Below are positions 40,901 through 52,468 of a stretch of DNA of 64,000 bases, piece by piece. Made by a program: the position numbers and the translations under genes. The DNA is from Triglochin maritima. Lineage: Eukaryota; Streptophyta; Magnoliopsida; Alismatales; Juncaginaceae. Every line of letters begins with the position of its first letter. Position 1 is the first letter of the stretch. The notes under the pieces are model-generated. The model had not been told where the DNA came from and made no database searches. It saw nothing but the letters and a program-made list of their open reading frames with translations. The stretch is taken from NCBI GenBank assembly GCA_963682175.1, contig OY821771.1:41436201-41500200 (forward strand), in the 5' to 3' direction.

Positions 40901-41840
40901 GTTGTGGGCTGAACCACGGTAAACATGTCGCCCAACTTTGTAATAAGCGAAAAGTGTGTCAAGCGTGGACTTCAAGACTATATAGCATGAGGGTTCCAAT
41001 AGGGATTCAATTTAGATGATACTGTCTTGAAAAGAACTGAGGTTTCTTTTTTCCCCCTGTTGGGTTATTCCCTCTGTATATTATTTGTTTTCCAAGTACA
41101 ACATCGTCATTCATGAAATACATGATAAGCCATTTGTTTAAGCCTTCGGTATTCAAGTGGAGTTATTGCTAAGGGCCGATACTGATCTCCTCTAACAGTA
41201 TGTTTGGGAATTGATTTTATCATTTTAACCACTATTGATTTCCCAAGACCATGTTTTATACCCAAAACCATCCCCAGACAATATAGATCCCACCACAATA
41301 ATACATTGCTCCAAACATCAGACTTTGTCATGACCGCTATTTGGACATCACAACTTTGCCGACTAGATAAAACTCAGAAAATGAGATTCCTAAACGAAGC
41401 CAAATCAAAACTACAGCCTCACCAGTTTCCTCCTTCGAATATACGTAAGATTTTGCATAATCTAGACGCACATCGAATAAGCAAAAGCAACACTCCGATT
41501 CCAAACACAGAAACAACGAGCCAACTAACTAACAAGTAACGAACACAACCAAACCAAACCGAAACTCACATAGCAGCTTGTAGTACGCCCGATACATAAT
41601 CGACGTCCCATCAACAAGCATAATACGATTGCTCAACGCATCGACGAGCGGCGTGGTCTCCCTCGGTATTTCCCCCACAGAGGCACTCTCGAACGCGGAA
41701 ACCCTCGTTCGAGGCTCGGAGTTGGAGGGTGCGGTGGCGAAGCGGTTGAGGAAGAGGGTTGGGTGGGTTCGGACGGTGGCAGCGTGGAGGAGAGTGCTTC
41801 GGACGGGGGAGTGGAGGAGGGAGTGGAAGGCCATGGCCAT
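28945..41840 (-). CDS. Organelle-type 5'-3' exonuclease (Pol I N-terminal nuclease family), 14 exons
   Basis: Exons on the minus strand: 41840-41570, 40480-40401, 38745-38707, 37751-37733, 36044-35991, 34240-34113, 34038-33970, 33578-33493, 33306-33197, 31893-31843, 30695-30637, 30397-30353, 29220-29146 and 29061-28945. All phases agree, giving 400 residues. The first ~70 residues are Ser/Arg/Thr-rich and fit a plastid or mitochondrial transit peptide. Nuclease motifs in order: RIMLVDGTSIMYRAYYKLL, HADGNGDWVLTIF, VVFDHDG (metal-binding Asp), FRHMLYPSYKSNR, VPGVEADDVIGTLA, VVSPDKDFFQIL, and the helix-3-turn-helix GDACDNIPGVEGIGSVKAM. This matches the plant OEX1/OEX2-type organellar 5'-3' exonucleases; which paralogue is not decidable. 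Introns are unusually long for such small exons. Exon 4 is only 19 nt and sits in a local duplication. Confidence 0.92.
32024..32046 (+). repeat. Uninterrupted run of 23 G in exonuclease intron 9
   Basis: Twenty-three consecutive G on the plus strand, hence a C-run in the pre-mRNA sense strand. The exact length may be unreliable in any assembly. Confidence 0.85.
37264..37757 (-). repeat. 228-bp tandem duplication containing microexon 4 of the exonuclease gene
   Basis: Two near-identical units with a period of 228 (e.g. TGGGGTCGCA at 37341 and 37569). Each includes, on the minus strand, the core TGGTTTTTGATCATGATG followed by the donor GTGAGG. The upstream copy (37751-37733) is preceded by TGTAG and supplies exon 4. 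The downstream copy (37522-37505) is preceded by TACAG. A third boundary at 37264-37275 has the flanking bases on both sides but lacks the exon core. Confidence 0.9.
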
Positions 41841-42047
41841 GGGAGAGAGATAGAGATAGAGAGAGGAGAGGTGGACTCCACGGCGACCGCCAGATTATAT
41901 TAGACCATTTTGACGCCTTTTTTTGGTTAATTACATTTTATTTTCCTAAATTATGCCTGGATTCAACTTTGCTAATCTCCAGGAGTTTGTGCTTGGGAAA
42001 ACAAGGGAAATGAATGAAAAACAATTTATTTTCCGTTAGACTGTCGG
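41841..42047. promoter_or_regulatory. Putative bidirectional promoter
   Basis: Only 207 bp separate the exonuclease ATG (minus) from the ATG of the candidate exon on the plus strand. No TATA box stands out. Confidence 0.4.
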
Positions 42048-42269
42048 ATGAGGGTAGTATTTGTGTCGTCTGAGAAACCTCCACCGGATTCCTTTGTTTT
42101 CCGAAATATAAAAGGTGATTTCTCCCTCAGCTTCTCATCCTCGACCCCTCCGAATCCGAGGGAAACCGTGATCCCTCTCCAACCCGAAACTTTACCCTCC
42201 TATGTCGACCCCGACGACCTCTCCTCCACCGACCACGACCCCGCCGCCGACGTCCTCATCTCGTCTATG
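42048..42269 (+). CDS. Unrecognised candidate first exon, divergent from the exonuclease gene
   Basis: An open frame of 74 codons starts MRVVFVSSEKPPPDSF and includes RETVIPLQPETLPSYVDPDD and LSSTDHDPAADVLISSM, ending at the donor ATG then GTTTGT at 42270. Composition is coding-like (GC-rich, strong C at third positions) and contrasts with the GT-rich, intron-like DNA that follows to ~42660. I do not recognise the protein and see no convincing second exon before the copia insertion at 44337. Either the rest lies far downstream, beyond 52.5 kb, or the gene was broken by the insertions. Confidence 0.45.
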
Positions 42270-44331
42270 GTTTGTCCTTGTTCTCTTGGTCGAAAATTTC
42301 TTTTTCAGGGTTTGTGTTCTTCTTTGCTGGCTCGGGTTTATCTTCCTCCATCTAGGGTTTCCGTTTTGGGATTTTGATTGGGAACTAAGGTTTTGGTTGC
42401 CTTGGATTTCGACTTTTCGTCCAGATGTTTTTGTTTTTTATGCATTTCGATTTGTGTTGTTTGGAGGTTATGTTGGCTGATGTTGATCTCTCGTCGAGAT
42501 GTTTTGGTTTGTTGCATTGCATTCGCTTGGTGCGATCTGGTGAATATTTTAGTTGCATTTCAATTTGTGTTGTTTGGGAATGTGGTGTTTGTGTTTGGAA
42601 TTAGTGTTGTGTTGCTGGTTGGATTTGGAATGTTATGGTGGTGTTGCCTTTGGAGGTTATGTTAGCAGCATGACTAAAAGAAGTCACATCTCAATCACTC
42701 ACCCAAAGAAGCCACCTCTCAATCACTCACCCAACACTTTGTTGTTATCTTTTCCTTTGTTGCTTTGATTTTGAAGCAAATCTCAAGCACACGCTATCAC
42801 AAAAGATAAAAAAATTTAGAAAGAAAAAATGTAAACACATGAACTCCAATCTCAACCAAGCAAAGTAGTAACTTCTATATTTCATTAAAAGTGCAGTTAT
42901 CCTCATTTCAAGTTCACTCACATATATGGTTTGATTGGGATCATATGGTTTGTGTTAGTTGACTAGCAAAAATATTCTGAATTGCTAAACATCGTCCCAA
43001 AATTACTTAAATCGCCCCTTGAAATTATCATTTTGCCATTCTCTCGTTTCTACTACTATAACGCGACATTTTACCCTCCTATCACACAACTCTCTTCATC
43101 TTCCTCTTATAATCATAAAAAATAATGTTTTGGAGGTCAGTAATGAGCCAACGGACACCCAGTGTACTCGAATCTGGTAAAATATCTAACATATTTTTAA
43201 TAAAAATTAAAAATATTTGACAAATATTTCGACCTGGTGGCAGTGAGTCTAGTTTGACAAATATTTTTATTGAGGTCTATTTTGGCAAAAAAAATTAAAA
43301 AAATATTATTTTGAAAAAAAAAATCCTTTAAAAAATGATTTAAAAACAAATTGAAAATGATTTTAAAACAAAAGGCAAAACATAACAAATTAAAGGGCGA
43401 GTGGGCTGGACCCGACCGTTTTTTTGTTTTTTTAATTAATTTTTTTTGTTTTATTTTGAGTTAGTTGTAAATATTCACATTTAATTATAATAAGTTATGA
43501 TAAATAAAATATATGGTATAATTAATTGGAATGATGAAAAATAAATAGGGAAAAATAAATAACGTGGAAGTAAGAAGGTGTTGATGTGACTAGGTTGACA
43601 TTTATGTGTACGTTGTGTTTGAAAGGTGGATAGTAGAAATAGAGAAGATAAATTTGATGTTGATGTTACAAAGAGAGAGAATGATAATTTGACTAAATTG
43701 ACATATATGAAAATATTATGGATAAAAAATGAACTTACACCAAGCGATGGACCGTTCAAATGGATAGTTATTAGTTCGTGGATCAAAAGTCAAAATGGTG
43801 GTGGACCTATAAAGTAAAGACTAGTCGAAGTGATGGATCATTTCAGACAGTAGCCGAGGCAACCAATCAATGGTAATGTTGAATAAGTCAAGCAATTTCA
43901 TCAAGTTTGAAAAACCAAAATCGAGAATCATCTGTGAGTTTATAGGTGAATTTTTGGGTGGCCCGTGTGTGCGGTTGCGATGGCATAATCACTTGGGTTG
44001 GGGGTTTTGGGATTTTTACATGAAAAACCCTGGTGTAACCTACGTTTGCGTGGGTATAGTATTTTCCTTCATAAGTATACAATGTTTTTGTTATGGTCTG
44101 TTGTGTCGTTTGAGAGTGTTGAAACAACTTTAATTTGTAGGGGACTAGGGGCAATTGGCATCATAATGGTGAATACAACCACGAAAACCAAGCAATAAAG
44201 AGAACAAATGACAATCAAACCACATATAAAAAATGTGTTTAGAAGTGATTGTTGTAGTTTTGAAGAAAGATAATAAGTTTGTCTTCGAAGTGATTGTCTT
44301 GGTTTAGAGAGTGATAGACAAATATATGGTG
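42270..44331. other. Intron-like then intergenic DNA
   Basis: 42.27-42.66 kb is T/G-rich like a plant first intron. A clean 28-bp tandem duplication (AAAGAAGTCACATCTCAATC...) lies at 42677-42704 and 42705-42732. The rest is AT-rich with no supported gene. Confidence 0.5.
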
Positions 44332-44336
44332 CGCAA

Positions 44337-44521
44337 TGTTAGACTATATGATTAGTTGAGTCTCCTTTGTTAATCATATAGTTAGTTAGAGGTTATACTA
44401 TGTCGTTGAGATTGCCAGCTCATACCCAGCTGTTGTAACAAACTCTTGAGATCTATAAATAGAAAGGTCACCATCATCTGGGGTGATCTTTGATTTCTCC
44501 TCCATTCTATCTTTTCTCATT
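44337..44521 (+). repeat. LTR 1 of copia-2
   Basis: TGTTAGACTATATGATTAG... ending CTTTTCTCATT; TATAAATA at 44454. The primer-binding site TGGTATCAG follows at 44522. The end at ...CATT is set by the CGCAA target duplication beyond LTR 3. Confidence 0.93.
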
Positions 44522-44560
44522 TGGTATCAGACGACCTCTCTCTCTGATCCACTCTCTCTG

Positions 44561-46674
44561 ATGGCGTCTTCTGCCTCCTCCTCCACCTCCTCCGCGCTCT
44601 CCGCTTCTTCTTCTCCGATGATCTCTCCGGTTGGCAATATCTCACACTTCTTGACCATCAAACTTACTCCAACCAACTTCCTTCTCTGGAAGACATGATT
44701 GACCCCGCTCTTTCTCAGCCAAGGCTTTCTGGGTCATCTTGATGGCACTTTGTTGCCGCCGTTGCAGCTCACTGCCTCCGGTGAGGTAAATCTCGAGTTC
44801 TTACCGTGGTTTCTCCGGGATCAACAAGCCCTAACGTGGATCCATGCTTCTCTCACGGAACAAGTATTCCGGCACGTTGTTGGTCAGAAAACAGCTCGTG
44901 ATGCTTGGTTGGCTCTTGAATCGGTGTTTGCATCACCTTCCCAAGCTCGGATCTTACAACTTCGAATGCAACTTCATGGTCTCCATCAGGGTGACCTACC
45001 AGTCAACACCTTTCTCCAACAAGCCAAGGCGATCTCTGATGATCTCACGGCGATCGGTCGACCGCTCGCTTTGGAAGATTTCAATGCTTTTATATTCAAA
45101 GGGTTGAATGCGAGTTTTCGTGATCTTGTCACTGCTCTCTCCACTCGTTCTACTCCCCTTCCCTATTCCGAACTTCTTGGCTTTCTCCTAAGTCATGAAA
45201 TTCGTAATCAAATCGGAGCACCAGTGGTCGTTTCCAATCAACATCCTCTTCTCAATCTCACCACCACCACTGATCGAACGGGAAAATCCACCGGCCGACC
45301 CACCCGTGCAAGGGGACGTGGCTGCAACTCCTTTCCCCCTTGCCAATTTTGTGGTCGAACGAACCACACCGTGGATCGTTTCTTCGAAAGATTGAAGACC
45401 CTACCACCTCTGACCGGACCCGTCCCGATTGCACCTCCTACGTCACAAGTTTTTGGTCAAACTTACCAACCACCGCACTTCTCTTCCCTGCCAGGGGACT
45501 CCTCCGGTGCTCAGGCACACCTCACCGTTCTCCAAAATCAGGTTGCGTCTGGGAGTGAGGCTTATTTCGTTGATACGGGAGCAACACATCACATGATGCC
45601 TGATTTGTCTTCTCTTTCTTTGGCGCGTGAATACTCTGGTGGTGATGGTGTCAAGCTCGGAAATGACTCTACTGTTCCGATTCACCACACAGGTATTGCT
45701 TCTCTTCCCACCTCCTCTTATCCTCTCCGTTTGCTAGATGTGCTTCATGTGCCTTCGCTACGTCATCGCCTACTCTCGGTGTCTAAGCTAACAAGGGATA
45801 ATCCTGTCTCCGTTGAATTTTTCGTTGATAAGTTTCATGTGAAGGATCTTCACTCTCGGACTCCCATTCTCACCGGCCGCCATAACACGGAGCTCTACCA
45901 CCTGCGAGTGGCCCCCTCTTCCTCCGCCTCCACTCGCCTCGCAGGTGTTCGACCAATGGCTCACCTTAGCTCTCGCACCAGTCCTCCGACTCTCTCTCAC
46001 TGGCATTACTGCCTAGGACATCCCTCTCATGCCCATTCTCATAAAGTGGTTACACACTTCAAGTTGTCGTATTCCACTGATGTTGCGCCTCTCCTGTGCC
46101 ATGGCTGCAACCTTGGAAAGTCACATCGTTTCCCTCTCCACCTTACTCACTCGATTGCCTCATCGCCGCTTGAGCTTATTCACACTGATGTATGGGGGCC
46201 CTCTCCGGTTTTATCAAGTTCAGGGAGTCACTATTATGTGTCCTTTCTTGATGATTTTTCAAAGTTTCTCTGGTTTTTTCCGTTAAAGAATAAGTCAGAT
46301 GTATTGTGTGTGTTTCAACGCTTTAAAGCACTTGTTGAACTTCAGTTAAATAGCAAAATAAAGTCGTTGCAAACCGATGGAGGTGGCGAGTTTTGTGCAC
46401 TTGTTCCTCTCCTCCATACAGTTGGTATTTCACACCGTGTTACATGTCCGCATACACACGAACAAAATGGTGCGATTGAACGACGTCATCGTCATATTGT
46501 CGAGCTCGGCCTAGCTATGATGGCACGTGCCGCAATCCCTTCTCGGTTTTGGGATTTTATTTTTGAGACCGCCGTTCATCTCATTAACATGCTACCATCC
46601 ACCGCCATTAACAATGTCATTCCGCTTACAAAATTGTTCGGTTGCGATCCCGACTACTCTAGCTTGCGGATCCT
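44561..46674 (+). pseudogene. copia-2 gag, protease and integrase part, interrupted
   Basis: Starts ATGGCGTCTTCT at 44561. A single TGA at 44696-44698 splits the frame; the second copy of this segment (51126) has CGA at the same place, so the stop is a point change. After it, Gag (ALTWIHASLTEQVFRHVVG, LQLRMQLHGLHQGDLP), zinc knuckle CQFCGRTNHTVDRF, protease (VDTGATHHMM) and integrase (HTDVWGPSPV, CPHTHEQNGAIERRHRH) are continuous up to the nested insertion, which cuts integrase just after CDPDYSSLRI. Confidence 0.92.
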
Positions 46675-48707
46675 TGTGAAGGGAATGTGTTCTAAAAGTT
46701 TTACTTTTAAATGTCAATTATTATGAATTGAATGAGAAATCATTTTGTTCCTTGTTTATGTTATTCGTCTTTTAGAAGTGTTAAGGAAGAGACTCTTGAT
46801 CCTTAACCGTAGAGCTCTGAAAGATATTGGTTTGCATAAAACAAAAGATATTCACAATCATGGTAATTAACATGGGACATTGATTACCGAGTTAAGATTG
46901 TCGTGTTGGTCATAGATCATTGTAGCTCTACAAGTGAGTGACGACACGGGTATGCAAAAGAGGAAAATATTACTTTTGTATACTGAATAGACCTAATAAG
47001 TAAAATATTATAGAAATGTGTTTTTGTGTCATTAATATTTTGCTGTGTATTTGGTCCTTTGATATGAGACTTATATCTAATCGCTTAAGGAATACTTAAT
47101 TAGATCAGTGTCTTGAACTATCGATCAGTGTAGTGTAAAGGCATTGGTTGGTTAAGTACAACTTTTGTTGGAGAAGATAGTTAGTCAAAAGACTATCATT
47201 GCCCCTCTTAATTGAGTGATGATATTAGTGGGCCCCTTGATAAAGCAAAGTTATAATGTGCACAATGTGATTTGAGTTAAGTCACATATTTATAACTAGC
47301 TTAAAGAGATCAAGAAATGAATACTAATACAAAGATGACACAATACTACTTTGTGTGTATTCTTAATATCACGAGGCAAGGGACGGACACAAGTGGTGCA
47401 CTCCATCGCTAAGTGGATCGGGTTTTGGTTCGAGTGGAATTAAGACATCTAACTAATTGGGAGCTATAATGTGTAGCTAGATACCGCTTATAGCTTGTGA
47501 TATTAAGCTCTTAATATCACTGCCAACTTAGTTTAGATCCTCTCATAGGTCACACCACAAAACTGGGAAACAAGAAATGGGGATTTTGAGTTCATAGGAT
47601 GTGTCGGGTTTCATGTAGAAAATATGACACATGGGGTGAGCAAGCAAAATCAAAATTATGTTGTAATTATAACATAATTAGAATCTAAATTAAATTCATA
47701 TGTGATGTAAATATTATGGGGTGTAATGATTGATCATTACATAGGATAATATGTTACATAAGTTGTGAATTTACTACTAATCCCAAAATGTCAAATTTTG
47801 TAGGGGTTAAACCGAAATTTGACAAGTCTGCAAGACTGTGCAAACGGTCGACCGGTTAATGGATAACGGTCGACCGGACGTGTCTCGACCGATAACAGGG
47901 AATTTTCGTCTGTTCGGAACGGTCGACCGAATCTATCGGTCAGTCGACCGAACATTGCGATGAAATATTCTACATTAAGAACGGTCGACCGAATCTTGCA
48001 CGGTCGACCGAAATTGGGTTCGAGCGGTCGACCGGACCTTCGTAACGGTCGACCGGTCCAGACGGTTTTATGCAGAATTAATTTAAGAATTAATTAGATC
48101 ATGCATGGAATTGGTCCATAATTGATTTAATTCGTGGCTAATATTATTTATTATTAAATAATGGATGGTTAGATGGAATTTTGCATGAGATCATGGGCAA
48201 GGGGTTGCACATGAATATGTAATTTGAAGAGAACCTATAAATACAAGGTTATCTCATTACCTCCTTAATTAATTCATTATTTTTCTTATGCAAAATCTCT
48301 CTCCATAATTCTCCACGAAAATTCCTTAATTCTTAAGTTTAATTTTAGTTCTTCAGAGGTCATCTTCTAAAGGGAACTAAAGAGGGGTTAGTAATTGGAT
48401 TCTAAACCATATCGGAGATTGAGAGACTAGTTTCCCTCTCTCCGATCTTGTTTAGAGTTTGGTGAATACTCGGAGGCATCCGGCGCAGCGAGGAGCATCC
48501 CAACCGTCTCCGAATCTTCGAGAAGTTTTAGAGAACTTCTAGGTATGAATTTCGGAGCTTCTTCATGTTTGTTTTAATAGAGTTTTTGAAACTAGTTTGT
48601 TAAAACAAACCGATGCATGCAATAAATTCTAGAAAATTGAAAATTGATCCTTATTATACATGAAAATTCGAAAAATATATATGTATAATTAAACATGAAA
48701 TCCTACA
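46675..48707 (+). mobile_element. Nested ~2.03-kb insertion, probably a solo LTR of a large LTR retrotransposon
   Basis: Interrupts copia-2 integrase. Begins TGTGAAGGGAATG and ends AAATCCTACA, i.e. TG...CA. A 3-4-bp duplication (CCT/CCTT) brackets it (46672-46675 and 48708-48711), shorter than the usual 5 bp, so the LTR identity is inferred. It has no long ORF and contains a promoter-like TATAAATA at 48236-48243 followed by a pyrimidine-rich leader-like stretch. It also carries a cluster of eight or more CGGTCGACCG palindromes at 47845-48055. No inverted terminal repeat is apparent. Confidence 0.7.
47845..48055. repeat. Paired CGGTCGACCG palindrome cluster in the nested insertion
   Basis: Motif starts at 47845, 47867, 47920, 47941 (CAGTCGACCG), 47982, 48001, 48025 and 48046, giving pairs 22, 21, 19 and 21 bp apart. 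A weaker copy (GTCTCGACCG) lies at 47882. Seven are exact. Confidence 0.95.
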
Positions 48708-50772
48708 CCTTTGTTGTCTATGTTATCCATTTTTAAGGCCTTACAATCGCCATAAAATGGACTACCGATCTTCTCGATGTGTTTTCCTTGGCTACCCCTC
48801 AAAATACAAAGGCTATCGATGTGTAGACTTGCAATCTGGTTGGGAATACATCTTCCGGCATGTAGTATTTGATGAATTGGTGCTTCCCTTCTGTCTTGTA
48901 CCTCCCTCGTCATCTTTTACCGAGCGCAGTGCACTTTTGGATTGGCAGCTTTGGTCCTTTCCCAATGACATATCTCTGGATTGACCACTTCCTACTCCAT
49001 CTGTGAATCTAGTCCCACATCTATCCAACCCACCTGTTGCCCACGACCCAACTCCATCTCCATTGACTTCTCCCAATGTCGATTCTCCGCTACCTTCTTC
49101 ACCGCCAGCTTGTTCATCTCCTACTGCTCGAACTCATGGGATGACCTTGCAGTCCATGGATGGCACTCGTCGCCTCAACTCCAAATACGCTCTCTTGGGT
49201 ATCATTGATCCAGCTGACATCGAGCCCACTTGCTATTCTGAGGCCGTCAAAACTTCTGAATGGCGACTTGCTATGGCTGACGAGTACAATAGCCTCCTCA
49301 AGAATGTTACATGGTCCCTTGTTGCTCCTCCTGGCAATAAGAACATTATCGGTTGTAAATGAGTTTTCAAAATCAAGCGCAACGCCGGCGACACCCTTCA
49401 ACGTCATAAAGCACGCCTCGTTGCCAAAGGCTACCATCAACAACCTGGTCTCGATTTTGGGGACACCTTTAGTCATGTGGTAAAACCAACTACCATCCGG
49501 ATTCTTCTATCTCTCGTTGTTGCTTATCAATGGCCTCTCCGACAGCTTGACGTCCAGAACGCATTCCTCCATGGCACGCTCACGGAGGAAGTGTATATGT
49601 CGCAGCTGCCTGGGTTTGTCGACTCTTCTCGACCAACACACGTTTGTCGTCTACATAAATCACTCTACGGACTTAAGCAGGCTCCCCGTGCTTGGTTCCA
49701 TTGTCTTACGCAACATCTCACTTCCTTGGGTTTTCAGTGTTCTAAAACAGATCCCTCTCTTCTGTTCTACAACACCAATGGTGTGCGCACATTTCTTTTG
49801 GTCTACGTCGATGACATCATCCTCACTGGCTCGTCATCATCTCACATCCAAGTCGTGCTTGGCTCTCTCCGTATGCGTTTCGCTCTCAAAGACTTGGGGC
49901 CACTTCGTTTCTTTCTTGGGATCGAAGTCATTCCGCAACGCAATGGTATGTTGTTGTCCCAACAACAATATGTAATTCACATGCTTCGTCGATTGAAACT
50001 AGATGGTGCAAAACCTGTCACAACGCCACTCTCCCCCATCTCTCTCTCCGCCTTTGATGGGGACGTATTGCCCGATCCTCATATCTACCGTAGTGTTTGC
50101 GGTTCCTTGCAGTATCTCACTATTACTCGCCCCGATGTCTCCTTTGCCGTCAATCGCTTATGCCAATTCATGCACCAGCCAACCACGAATCACTGGATTG
50201 CGGTCAAACGCCTCCTTCGGTACGTCAAGCACACTATTCACCTTGGTCTTCGTTTCACCCATGGCACGTCGCCTCTCTCCATTTGTGCGTTCTCTGATGC
50301 CGACTGGGCAGGCTGTCCAGATGACCGTCGCTCCACTGGTGGTTTTGCCATATTTCTCGGTCCCAACTTGGTGTCATGGTCTTCGCGGAAGCAAAAGACC
50401 ATCTCTCGGTCCTCGATCGAGGCCGAGTATCGAGATCTTGCTAATACTTGTGTCGAGGTTATATGGCTCACATCTCTACTTTGCGAAATTGGCTTCTCTC
50501 CGCCTTCGCCTCCGGTCCTCTGGTGCGATAATCTTGGGGCCACCTACTTGACGGCAAACCCGGTGTTCCACGCCCGTACGAAGCACATCGAAATTGATTT
50601 TCACTTTGTTCGTAATCAAGTTTCTCAGGGTGCTCTCGATGTTCGCTTCGTTCCCACGCATGACCAAGTTGCTGACATTCTAACGAAGGGCCTCTCCCGA
50701 CAACGCTTTAAGTTTTACGTGACAAACTACATGTCCTCTCTTCCGAGTCATGTGTTTGAGGGGAGGTGTTAG
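48708..50772 (+). pseudogene. copia-2 integrase C-terminus, reverse transcriptase and RNase H, with stops
   Basis: Continues integrase after the insertion (MDYRSSRCVFLGYPSKYKGY). In-frame TGA at 48982-48984 and TGA at 49360-49362 interrupt it. From 49477 a 431-codon frame is open and intact for most of RT and RNase H: QLDVQNAFLHG, YGLKQAPRAWF, YVDDIILTG (~49804), [32 protein letters not shown] and KHIEIDFHFVRNQ, ending at TAG, which overlaps the start of LTR 2. Confidence 0.92.
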
Positions 50773-50951
50773 ACTATATGATTAGTTGAGTCTCCTTTGT
50801 TAATCATATAGTTAGTTAGAGGTTATACTATGCTGTTGAGATTGCCAGCTCATACCCAGCTGTTGTAACAAACTCTTGAGATCTATAAATAGAAAGGTCA
50901 CCATCATCTGGGGTGATCTTTGATTTCTCCTCCATTCTATCTTTTCTCATT
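50767..50951 (+). repeat. LTR 2 (middle, shared) of copia-2
   Basis: Identical to LTR 1 apart from two adjacent positions. Preceded by the polypurine tract GAGGGGAGG and followed by TGGTATCAG. Confidence 0.95.
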
Positions 50952-50990
50952 TGGTATCAGACGACCTCTCTCTCTGATCCACTCTCTCTG

Positions 50991-52199
50991 ATGGCGTCTT
51001 CTGCCTCCTCCTCCACCTCCTCCGCGCTCTCCGCTTCTTCTTCTCCGATGATCTCTCCGGTTGGCAATATCTCACACTTCTTGACCATCAAACTTACTCC
51101 AACCAACTTCCTTCTCTGGAAGACACGATTGACCCTGCTCTTTCTCAGCCAAGGCTTTCTGGGTCATCTTGATGGCACTTTGTTGCCGCCGTTGCAGCTC
51201 ACTGCCTCCGGTGAGGTAAATCTCGAGTTCTTGCCGTGGTTTCTCCGGGATCAACAAGCCCTAACGTGGATCCATGCTTCTCTCACGGAACAAGTATTCC
51301 GGCACGTTGTTGGTCAGAAAACAGCTCGTGATGCTTGGTTGGCTCTTGAATCGGTGTTTGCATCACCTTCCCAAGCTCGGATCTTACAACTCCGAATGCA
51401 ACTTCATGGTCTCCATCAGGGTGACCTACCAGTCAACACCTTTCTCCAACAAGCCAAGGCGATCTCTGATGATCTCACGGCGATCAGTCGACCGCTCACT
51501 TTGGAAGATTTCAATGCTTTTATATTCAAAGGGTTGAATGCGAGTTTCCGTGATCTTGTCACTGCTCTCTCCACTCGTTCTACTCCCCTTCCCTATTCCG
51601 AACTTCTTGGCTTTCTCCTAAGTCATGAAATTCGTAATCAAATCGGAGCACCAGTGGTCGTTTCCAATCAACATCCTCTTCTCAATCTCACCACCACCAC
51701 TGATCGAACGGGAAAATCCACCGGCCGACCCACCCGTGCAAGGGGACGTGGCTGCAACTCCTTTCCCCCTTGCCAATTTTGTGGTCGAACGAACCACACC
51801 GTGGATCGTTTCTTCGAAAGATTGAAGACCCTACCACCTCTGACCGGACCTGTCCCGATTGCACCTCCTACGTCCCAAGTTTTTGGTCAAACTTACCAAC
51901 CACCGCACTTCTCTTCCCTACCAGGGGACTCCTCCGGTGCTCAGGCACACCTCACCGTTCTCCAAAATCAGGTTGCGTCTGGGAGTGAGGCTTATTTCGT
52001 TGATACGGGAGCAACACATCACATGATGCTTGATTTGTCTTCTCTTTCTTTGGCGCGTGAATACTTTGATTTGTCTTCTCTTTCCACGCCCGTACGAAGC
52101 ACATCGAAATTGATTTTCACTTTGTTCGTGATCAAGTTTCTCAGGGTGGTCTCGATGTTCGCTTCGTTCCCACGCATGACCAAGTTGCTGACATTCTAA
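50991..52199 (+). pseudogene. Second gag copy fused by deletion to the RNase H tail
   Basis: Nearly identical to 44561-45620 and open through Gag and the protease active-site segment (VDTGATHHMM). At ~52068-52085 it jumps to the last ~200 bp of the RNase H region (CACGCCCGTACGAAGCACAT) in a different frame. The junction carries a second copy of TTTGATTTGTCTTCTCTTTC. The deletion derivative lacks integrase, reverse transcriptase and most of RNase H. Confidence 0.93.
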
Positions 52200-52283
52200 C
52201 GAAGGGCCTCTCCCGACAACGCTTTGAGTTTTTACGTGATAAACTACATGTCCTCTCTTCCGAGTCATGTGTTTGAGGGGAGG

Positions 52284-52468
52284 TGTTAGACTATATGATT
52301 AGTTGAGTCTCCTTTGTTAATCATATAGTTAGTTAGAGGTTATACTATGTTGTTGAGATTGCCAGCTCATACCCAGCTGTTGTAACAAACTCTTGAGATC
52401 TATAAATAGAAAGGTCACCATCATCTGGGGTGATCTTTGATTTCTCCTCCATTCTATCTTTTCTCATT
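52284..52468 (+). repeat. LTR 3 of copia-2
   Basis: Third copy of the 185-bp LTR, one position different from LTR 1 and one from LTR 2. Immediately followed by the CGCAA target duplication. Confidence 0.95.
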
